Shown here: positions 1 through 5,207 of the stretch, piece after piece
Layout: each line of letters begins with the position of its first letter
How positions within the stretch are numbered: the stretch's first letter is position 1
The notes under the pieces: generated by a model
What the model saw: the letters and a program-made list of their open reading frames with translations, nothing else
Told to the model about the DNA's origin: nothing
The model's database searches: none
NCBI GenBank assembly: GCA_029051965.1
Contig: JAIDJZ010000034.1
Span: forward strand, 1-5,207
Length of the DNA: 5,207 bases
Reading direction: 5' to 3'
DNA from: Paramuribaculum sp.
Lineage (GTDB): Bacteria; Bacteroidota; Bacteroidia; Bacteroidales; Muribaculaceae
Position numbers and translations under genes: made by a program

Positions 1-231
1 CTCCCGAACCTCTTCGTCAGCACTTCATTCAGTCAGAATCGATTCCTCCCTTCCCACACGGTCGAACCGACCGAATACCGCTACGGACTCGTCGGAGATG
101 TCAACGTTTTCTGGAATCTCACCCCTCGGATTCAGGTGGGAGCCGAATTCGACTACGGAATGCGCAAGAACTTCAACGGCGACCATCGCTGGTCGAAACG
201 CGTCGGAGCAATGGCACAGTTTTCCTTCTGA
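1..231 (+). CDS. C-terminal end of an outer membrane beta-barrel protein (DcaP-like porin type), 5' end outside window
   Basis: Frame 1 is open from the first base to a TGA at 229-231, giving the last 76 residues of a protein whose start lies to the left. The tail alternates polar and hydrophobic residues in the pattern of amphipathic beta strands: roughly residues 3-15, 27-41 (YRYGLVGDVNVFWNL), 44-54 (RIQVGAEFDYG) and 66-76. They are separated by short turns rich in Asn, Pro and Gly. The last residue is Phe, in the ending AMAQFSF, which matches the C-terminal aromatic signature recognised by the BAM machinery in outer membrane proteins. The NLTPR turn followed by a strand and a G-x-R-x-N-F-x-G-x-H-R turn recalls Bacteroidales DcaP-like porins, but that is from memory. 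The barrel assignment is fairly secure; the substrate and exact family are not. The gene converges on the nuo operon and has no evident functional link to it. Confidence 0.7.
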   Translation, partial: LPNLFVSTSFSQNRFLPSHTVEPTEYRYGLVGDVNVFWNLTPRIQVGAEFDYGMRKNFNGDHRWSKRVGAMAQFSF

Positions 232-255
232 TCCCTCGCCCCCCACTACAGACGA

Positions 256-285
256 CAAGGGCTGCCCGTTACCGGGCAGCCCTTG
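256..285. terminator. GC-rich hairpin between convergent genes, probable bidirectional terminator
   Basis: A perfect 13-bp inverted repeat (256-268 pairing with 273-285, core GGGCTGCCCG) closes a 4-base TTAC loop. It lies 24 bp after the stop of the porin gene and 31 bp after the stop of nuoN, so it can serve transcripts from both directions. Neither strand has a proper U-tract directly after the stem: the plus strand continues TTGAACTATTG and the minus strand TTGTCGTCTG. It is therefore a weak match to the classical intrinsic terminator, and its role is inferred mainly from stem strength and position. A second 6-bp pair, CGACAA at 253-258 with TTGTCG at 291-296, could form an outer stem that competes with the bottom three base pairs of the main one. 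Confidence 0.7.
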
Positions 286-316
286 AACTATTGTCGAAAA
301 AGACTGTGTCTGAGAA

Positions 317-1780
317 TTAACCGATTCCTACGACATTGAGAAGTGAATCGTAGAAACAACTTACGATACCGAGAGCGAGGATGCCGGCAACGCAGATCCA
401 CATTCCGAGACGTTCGGAGAACGCGCTGCGGAAGGGTGCTACCGTGAACTCATCTTCGTCCTTGATGAACATCGCCTTGACAACAAGAAGGTAATAGTAG
501 AGCGATATAATCGTATTGATCAGCGCAATCAGCACAAGAACATAGATTGCGACAGAGCCCTGGTTGATGGCCGAAGTGAAGATGAAGAACTTGCTGAAGA
601 AGCCTGCAAACGGAGGAATACCGGCAAGCGAGAACATCGCAAGCATCATTGTCACAGCCAGACGGGGGTTTGTCTTATAGAGACCGTTGTAGTCATCCAT
701 CGAAACCTTGCCGCAATTGTTTTCGATCGCACCGATAACGCCGAACGCTGCGAGGTTAGAGAAGATGTAGACAAGAATGTAGTACATCAGAGCAGCTTCA
801 CCCATCGGATTGTTACCTACGATGCCAAGCATGATGTAACCGGCCTGCGAGATAGATGAGAAAGCAAGGAAACGCTTCAGATTCTTCTGACGGATCGCAA
901 AGAGGTTACCGATTGTGATTGTCAGAATAATGAGCGCGTAAAGCATCCATTCCCATGCATCGGCATAGACCTGTCCGAACACATGCCAGAGGATCACGAG
1001 GAAGGCAAACGCTGCCGAGCCCTTGGAGATGACCGAGAGGTAGGATGTGACTGAAGTCGGAGCACCCTGATAGACATCGGCAGTCCAGAGGTGGAACGGA
1101 ACCAGCGAAAGCTTGAATCCCATACCTGACATGACGAACGCGATCGCAATGACCAGCAGAACGATATTGGCCGATGCCGCAGTCGCAATGCCCTCTGCGA
1201 TGTGATGGAAATAGAGAGTTCCTGTCAGACCATAGACAAAAGAGAGGCCCATGAGAAGAATCGCGGAGGAGAAAACGGCTGTCAGAATATACTTGGCAGC
1301 AGCTTCATGGCTCTCATAACGACGCTTGTTGAAGGCAACCATTGCGGCAAGCGGGAGCGAGGCACTCTCAAGACCGATGATGAACACGAGGAAATGACGG
1401 CCCGAGATCATCAGATACATACCGAAGAGGGTGACCAGAAGCAGCTCGTAGAACTCGCCGCGGCGGATAACCTGATGCTCGCTCGAAGTCCACTTCAGAG
1501 ACTGAATCAGAACAATGAGCACGCCTACATTCAATATATTCTTGATGGCCACGATCACTGGAGAGGTCTCATACATTCCTGCGAAAGCAGAAACCACAGA
1601 GTCACCTACCACAACAGGGCAGAATCCCCAGAGAGTGAAGAGGCCGAAAAGCAGACATGTGATTTTGCCGATTGACGACTGAGCGCGCGCCGGCAAAAAA
1701 GTATCGTTGAGGAAGACCAAAAGAAATAAAACCAACAAGCTTATTTCTTGCTTCATCGCTAAAAACTGTGAGTAATCCAT
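317..1780 (-). CDS. nuoN: NADH-quinone oxidoreductase (complex I) subunit N
   Basis: This encodes a 487-residue, very hydrophobic protein of about 14 membrane helices, close to the 485 residues of E. coli NuoN. It is one of the three antiporter-like subunits of the complex I membrane arm and is placed nearest the quinone module, next to NuoK and NuoM. Residues tied to proton translocation are visible: E138 in the TM5 motif IIGLESASLP, K163, K223 in GFKLSLVPFHLW (TM7), H230, K253 in SVISKG (TM8), and K397 in the TM12 motif AGIPPFAGFFSKF. These correspond to E. coli E133, K158, K217, H224, K247 and K395. The motif WTADVYQGAP distinguishes NuoN from NuoL and NuoM. The ATG at 1778-1780 is 14 bp after the nuoM stop, and the MDYSQF start fits what I recall of Bacteroidales NuoN. 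It is the last gene of the run, ending with TAA just before the convergent hairpin. No frameshift or truncation is seen. Confidence 0.96.
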   Translation of the reverse strand: MDYSQFLAMKQEISLLVLFLLVFLNDTFLPARAQSSIGKITCLLFGLFTLWGFCPVVVGDSVVSAFAGMYETSPVIVAIKNILNVGVLIVLIQSLKWTSSEHQVIRRGEFYELLLVTLFGMYLMISGRHFLVFIIGLESASLPLAAMVAFNKRRYESHEAAAKYILTAVFSSAILLMGLSFVYGLTGTLYFHHIAEGIATAASANIVLLVIAIAFVMSGMGFKLSLVPFHLWTADVYQGAPTSVTSYLSVISKGSAAFAFLVILWHVFGQVYADAWEWMLYALIILTITIGNLFAIRQKNLKRFLAFSSISQAGYIMLGIVGNNPMGEAALMYYILVYIFSNLAAFGVIGAIENNCGKVSMDDYNGLYKTNPRLAVTMMLAMFSLAGIPPFAGFFSKFFIFTSAINQGSVAIYVLVLIALINTIISLYYYLLVVKAMFIKDEDEFTVAPFRSAFSERLGMWICVAGILALGIVSCFYDSLLNVVGIG

Positions 1781-1794
1781 TTCTTGTTATTCTT
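1781..1794 (-). promoter_or_regulatory. nuoM-nuoN intergenic leader, A-rich initiation region
   Basis: The 14 bases between the nuoM TAA and the nuoN ATG read AAGAATAACAAGAA on the coding strand. The stretch is almost all purine and A-rich, with no GGAGG-like Shine-Dalgarno core. Bacteroidota commonly start translation from such A-rich leaders, so this supports the chosen nuoN start. The gap is too short to hold a promoter, so nuoN must be read from an upstream transcript. Confidence 0.5.
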
Positions 1795-3303
1795 TTAGTT
1801 CATTCCGATGACACTGAAAATCTCAGGGGTAAATGTCCAACGGATAAGGTTGGCGAAGAAGTTGGGGAAACAGCCGATCGCTGCAACGCTGATAATAAGA
1901 GTCACAGTTGCGGTACGTTCCCACCATGTTGCGTCGGTCAGAGCAAGATGATGCTCATCCTGTACCGGACCGAGAAGCAGTTTGCCTACAACACGGAGGA
2001 TATAGACCGCGGTGATCACGATCGAGCAGCAAGCAACGATAGTGAACACACGGTGGAACATATCGGCGTGTTCGAACGATCCGACAAAGATTGTCATTTC
2101 AGCGACGAATCCGCTAAGACCGGGAAGACCGAGCGATGCGAAACCGGCAATCACATAGCAGACCGACAGGAAGGGCATGATCTTCATCAGGCCGCCCATC
2201 TTTGTGATGTCACGGGTGTGGGTACGTCCGTAGATCATACCGATCAGGGCAAAGAACAGGGCTGTCATAAGACCGTGAGAAAGCATCTGCATGATCGCAC
2301 CGGTCATCGCAGTCGTGTTGAGCATCAGAATCGCGAAGATCACGAGACCGCAGTGGCTCACAGATGAATAGGCATTGATGTACTTGAGGTCTGTCTGAAC
2401 ACATGCGCTGAACGCACCGTAGACAACCGAAATACCGGTAAGGATCAGGAAGATCCAGGCAAGATCGTTGGCAGCCTGGGGCATCAGGTAGATCGCAACG
2501 CGGAAGCAACCGTAGCCACCGAGCTTCATAAGCACACCGGCATGGAGCATCGAGACAGCTGTCGGAGCCGAAGCGTGACCGTCAGGACTCCAAGTGTGAA
2601 AGGGGAACATCGCTCCAAGAACACCGAAACCGACAAACGTCATCGGGAAGAGGAAGTACTGCCAGCCGGTCGAGATGGATGCGTTTTCAGAAATCTTAAG
2701 GATGTTCCATGTAAGGTCAGCAGGGTTCTCAGCCGAATGATAGTAGATTCCGATCAGTCCGAGCATGAGAAACGCCGAGCCACCCATAAGCATAAGGGTC
2801 AGCTTCATGGCCGAATAGTTCTTGTTGCCGCTACCCCAGACTCCGATAAGAAGATACATCGGGATGAGAGCGACCTCATAGAACATGAACATTGTGAAGA
2901 GGTCAATTGAGATGAAGAAACCGAACACACCTACCGACAGCAGGATAAGCCAGAGGAAGAACTCCTTGGGCATCGGATCGATTTTCCATGATGCAAAACT
3001 TCCGGTCAGAAGAATGATCGACGAAAGGATAATCATGGCAACCGATATACCGTCAACACCGACAGCAAGCTGAATGTGAAGCGGCTTGAACCAGTCCCAC
3101 TGGCCGAGGAAATGCATCGGTGCGGCAGGATCTGCTGCGTGAAGAGCAAGATATTCGACAAGCAGATAGATCGAGAGTGCTGTCAGCGCGAGCGAACCGG
3201 TGACTGCAACCGCTCTGATCTGCTTGATATTTCGGCACAAGGCAAGCCCGGCAAGCATCAGCACCGGAATCACCACGAAATAAATCAGTATATTAGAAAA
3301 CAT
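1795..3303 (-). CDS. nuoM: NADH-quinone oxidoreductase (complex I) subunit M, with a noncanonical TM7
   Basis: This is the middle antiporter-like subunit of the complex I membrane arm, between NuoL and NuoN: 502 residues from the ATG at 3301-3303 (E. coli 509), with about 14 membrane helices. Diagnostic parts are E143 in MFYEVALIPMYLLIGVWG (TM5, E. coli E144), FPFHTWSPDGHASAPTAVSM (TM7 to TM8), K260 in HAGVLMKLGGYG (TM8, E. coli K265), the DLKYINAYSSVSH helix (TM10), HGLMTALFF (TM11), and E402 in LGLPGLSGFVAEM (TM12, E. coli E407). The oddity is TM7: the position of the essential E. coli K234, seven residues before the conserved His, is Leu229 here, and TM7 contains no lysine. Instead a histidine, H254, sits in TM8 where NuoL also has one. 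An in-frame GTG at 3325-3327 would add eight residues (MEKVKILI). I prefer the ATG because it starts directly before the first hydrophobic helix and follows an A-rich leader. The gene is otherwise intact and is followed 14 bp later by nuoN. Confidence 0.95.
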   Translation of the reverse strand: MFSNILIYFVVIPVLMLAGLALCRNIKQIRAVAVTGSLALTALSIYLLVEYLALHAADPAAPMHFLGQWDWFKPLHIQLAVGVDGISVAMIILSSIILLTGSFASWKIDPMPKEFFLWLILLSVGVFGFFISIDLFTMFMFYEVALIPMYLLIGVWGSGNKNYSAMKLTLMLMGGSAFLMLGLIGIYYHSAENPADLTWNILKISENASISTGWQYFLFPMTFVGFGVLGAMFPFHTWSPDGHASAPTAVSMLHAGVLMKLGGYGCFRVAIYLMPQAANDLAWIFLILTGISVVYGAFSACVQTDLKYINAYSSVSHCGLVIFAILMLNTTAMTGAIMQMLSHGLMTALFFALIGMIYGRTHTRDITKMGGLMKIMPFLSVCYVIAGFASLGLPGLSGFVAEMTIFVGSFEHADMFHRVFTIVACCSIVITAVYILRVVGKLLLGPVQDEHHLALTDATWWERTATVTLIISVAAIGCFPNFFANLIRWTFTPEIFSVIGMN

Positions 3304-3353
3304 AATCAATATTTTTACTTTTTCCACTTTTCAATTTAACACGGCCTTTGTCA
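3304..3353 (-). promoter_or_regulatory. nuoL-nuoM intergenic leader, A-rich initiation region
   Basis: On the coding strand the 50 bases from the nuoL TGA to the nuoM ATG start with a GC-richer part (ACAAAGGCCGTG) and become strongly A/T-rich toward nuoM (AAGTAAAAATATTGATT before the ATG). There is no clear Shine-Dalgarno sequence, no strong hairpin, and no convincing Bacteroidota promoter (TTTG at about -33 with TAnnTTTG at -7) on the minus strand. The simplest reading is a co-transcribed spacer that provides an unstructured A-rich translation start. If the alternative GTG start were used, 24 of these bases would be coding. Confidence 0.4.
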
Positions 3354-5207
3354 TCAGATCAGACAGAGAGCTGTGATGATTCCAAGCAGGAGCACTCCGA
3401 TCAGATAGATCCATACGTACATCTGAACCTTGCCGCTCTGGAGACCACGGATCGCATAAGAAGCCTTGTTGGTCACATATGCGAATCCATCCATAGTGCC
3501 ATCAATGATATGACGGTCGAACCATGCGATCGGACGGCAGATCAGACCAAAGATGATCTTGTGGGTGATGAACATATAGAGTTCGTCCCAGTAGAAACGG
3601 TGGTGACACCAAGTCCAGAGGTTCGGGAGAGCCTTGCGCATCTTCTCGGGAAGAGGATTCTCTTTCATATACATCTTTGTTGCGAGAAGAATTGCAACAA
3701 CTGCCACTGTCAGGCTGACTCCGGCCACACTCCAGTCGAAATGAGCCATGAAGTCATAGGGTTTGCCATCCCAGCTGACAAGCTTGCCGAAAGGAATGAA
3801 TCCGGCGACACAAGAGATCGCTGCAAGGATAATCAGCGGAAGAGTCATTGTCCAGGGCTGATCTTTGGGAGCATGATGGCCTTCGTGGATCTTGTGTTCT
3901 TTCCACCAGAAGATGAGATAGTAGAGACGGAACATGTAGAACGCTGTAAGACCGGCAACCATCGACATCCAGATATATGCAACCCAGCTGTTGCCGAGAC
4001 ATGCGCTCAGAATCTCATCTTTCGAGAAGAATCCTGAGAAGGGAATGATACCGGCAATAGCAAGACATCCGATAAGGAATGTGATATTGGTGATCGGCAT
4101 GTATTTGCGCAGACCGTGCATTGCGGTGTAATCATTCGATCCGACAGCGTGGATCAGCGCACCGGCACCGAGGAACAGAAGCGCCTTGAACATCGCGTGG
4201 GTGAAGAGATGGAACATCGAAGCCATGTAGCCGAGACCTTCGTGGAAATCAGGACGGGCAACACCGAGCGAAACCATCATGAAGGCAATCTGCGAAATGG
4301 TAGAGAATGCGAGCACTCGCTTGATGTCGACCTGAGCGCAGGCGACCATTGCGGCATAGAGTGCCGTAAGCGCGCCAACAACAGTGACGATCGTGAGCGA
4401 AACCTCTTCCATGAGATACAGCGGGAAAAGACGAGCGACGAGATAGACACCAGCAACAACCATCGTAGCGGCGTGGATAAGCGCCGAAACCGGAGTCGGA
4501 CCTTCCATTGCGTCCGGAAGCCAAATGTGAAGAGGCATCATCGCCGATTTACCCATACCACCCATGAAGATAAGAACAAGAGCCCATGTCAGCACAGAGC
4601 CACCGAGGAAAACAGGAGCCGCGCTCGTGGCGAAAATGTTCTTGATCTGCTCGGCGGTCGAGAGGCTAACCTGATATGTGTCGGAAGCGATATTCATCGA
4701 GGTAAGCTCGGTGAAGTTGAACGTTCCTGTGTAGTACGACAGAATCAGGATACCGATAAGGAAACCGAGGTCAGCGAAACGGGTGACGATAAACGCTTTC
4801 TTCGAAGCCGAAACTGCAGAAGGCTTGATATAGTAGAAACCGATCAGCAGATATGACGACGCTCCCACGAGCTCCCAGAAGATATACATCTGGAAAATGT
4901 TGGTTGCGACAACGAGACCGAGCATTGAGAAGCTGAAGAGCGACAGAAAAGCGTAGAAACGCTGGAAACCGTGCTCGTAGACTCCATGATGGTCACGCAT
5001 GTAACCGTTGCTGTAGAGATGAACCATGAACGAGATTGTCGTGATGACAACAAGCATCATGGCCGAAATCGGGTCAAGGAGGAAACCGATGCGGATGATC
5101 AGTTTATCATAGAACTGAAGCCAGTCCTGATTGAATACGATGAACTGAAGGCGATCGTGGGCCTCGCTGACAAATTCGGGCGCGCCCGAAAAGAAATAGA
5201 GGTATGC
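3354..5207 (-). CDS. nuoL: NADH-quinone oxidoreductase (complex I) subunit L, 5' end outside window
   Basis: The frame is open from the right edge to a TGA at 3354-3356, giving 617 residues without a start; E. coli NuoL has 613. The ATG at 5058-5060 is internal: the frame continues upstream through LIIRIGFLLDPISAMM, a typical NuoL segment. Only the first helix region is likely to be missing. NuoL is the antiporter-like subunit at the far end of the membrane arm. Numbered from the first visible residue, key residues are E112 in FWELVGASSYLLIG (TM5), K220 in MGKSAMMPLHIWLPDAMEGP (TM7, E. coli K229), H245 in SALIHAATMV (TM8), and K396-D397 in FSGFFSKDEIL (TM12, E. coli K399-D400). A His-rich loop (KEHKIHEGHH) lies near 436-445. 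The C-terminal part from about W540 (WDELYMF, then FDRHIIDGTMDG) to about residue 594 matches the long amphipathic lateral helix that runs along the membrane arm, and a last membrane helix (YVWIYLIGVLLLGIITALCL) ends the protein. No sign of disruption. Confidence 0.96.
   Translation of the reverse strand, partial: AYLYFFSGAPEFVSEAHDRLQFIVFNQDWLQFYDKLIIRIGFLLDPISAMMLVVITTISFMVHLYSNGYMRDHHGVYEHGFQRFYAFLSLFSFSMLGLVVATNIFQMYIFWELVGASSYLLIGFYYIKPSAVSASKKAFIVTRFADLGFLIGILILSYYTGTFNFTELTSMNIASDTYQVSLSTAEQIKNIFATSAAPVFLGGSVLTWALVLIFMGGMGKSAMMPLHIWLPDAMEGPTPVSALIHAATMVVAGVYLVARLFPLYLMEEVSLTIVTVVGALTALYAAMVACAQVDIKRVLAFSTISQIAFMMVSLGVARPDFHEGLGYMASMFHLFTHAMFKALLFLGAGALIHAVGSNDYTAMHGLRKYMPITNITFLIGCLAIAGIIPFSGFFSKDEILSACLGNSWVAYIWMSMVAGLTAFYMFRLYYLIFWWKEHKIHEGHHAPKDQPWTMTLPLIILAAISCVAGFIPFGKLVSWDGKPYDFMAHFDWSVAGVSLTVAVVAILLATKMYMKENPLPEKMRKALPNLWTWCHHRFYWDELYMFITHKIIFGLICRPIAWFDRHIIDGTMDGFAYVTNKASYAIRGLQSGKVQMYVWIYLIGVLLLGIITALCLI

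Noticed and set aside
25..286. Open frames at 25-258 (minus) and 98-286 (plus) over the left edge
   Set aside because: The frame-1 reading to 231 gives a clear beta-barrel tail ending in Phe. The other frames give low-complexity or motif-free peptides, and one runs into the terminator hairpin.
1202..2367. Long plus-strand open frames at 1202-1675 and 1768-2367
   Set aside because: They lie antisense to nuoN and nuoM. Their translations are hydrophilic and rich in His, Glu, Asp, Arg and Cys, as expected when hydrophobic membrane-protein codons are read on the opposite strand. No domain is recognisable.
3304..3353. Possible internal promoter or small RNA between nuoL and nuoM
   Set aside because: The gap is only 50 bp, A/T-rich, has no TTTG or TAnnTTTG pair in the right orientation and no strong hairpin. 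A co-transcribed spacer explains it.
3348..4856. Long plus-strand open frames at 3348-4037 and 4116-4856
   Set aside because: These are antisense shadows of nuoL with the same biased charged composition. The minus-strand frame carries every NuoL family motif, so these are not genes.
5058..5060. ATG at 5058-5060 as the true start of nuoL
   Set aside because: The same frame stays open to the window edge and encodes conserved NuoL residues (IGFLLDPISA) upstream, so this methionine is internal.

Overview
The window looks like a chromosomal core-metabolism segment of a Bacteroidota, most likely Bacteroidales (possibly a Muribaculaceae-type gut bacterium; the family level is a guess). The reasons are the sequence style of the NuoL/NuoM/NuoN proteins, A-rich translation starts without a clear Shine-Dalgarno sequence, moderate GC content by eye, and the porin tail at the left edge, which resembles the DcaP-like outer membrane proteins of this order.

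Layout: (1) 1-231, plus strand, is the 3' end of a gene for an outer membrane beta-barrel protein. (2) 232-316 is a short convergent intergenic gap with a strong GC-rich hairpin at 256-285, probably a shared terminator. (3) 317-5207, minus strand, is one continuous gene run that reads nuoL (5' end beyond the right edge), then nuoM, then nuoN. Gaps are 50 bp (or 26 bp with an alternative nuoM start) and 14 bp, and no promoter-like sequence is visible between the genes, so they are probably co-transcribed as the distal end of a nuo operon.

NuoL, NuoM and NuoN are the three antiporter-like membrane subunits of respiratory complex I (NDH-1). They lie side by side in the membrane arm and couple quinone reduction to ion translocation. 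Nearly all the charged residues known from Escherichia coli to line the proton path are present. The exception is the TM7 lysine of NuoM (E. coli K234), which is leucine here while the surrounding motif is intact; this is the most interesting observation in the window.

I found no mobile element, CRISPR array, tRNA, rRNA or evident defence system. Long open frames on the plus strand across 1200-4860 are antisense shadows of the nuo genes. The window is mostly ordinary core genome, and I do not see a wholly new system in it.
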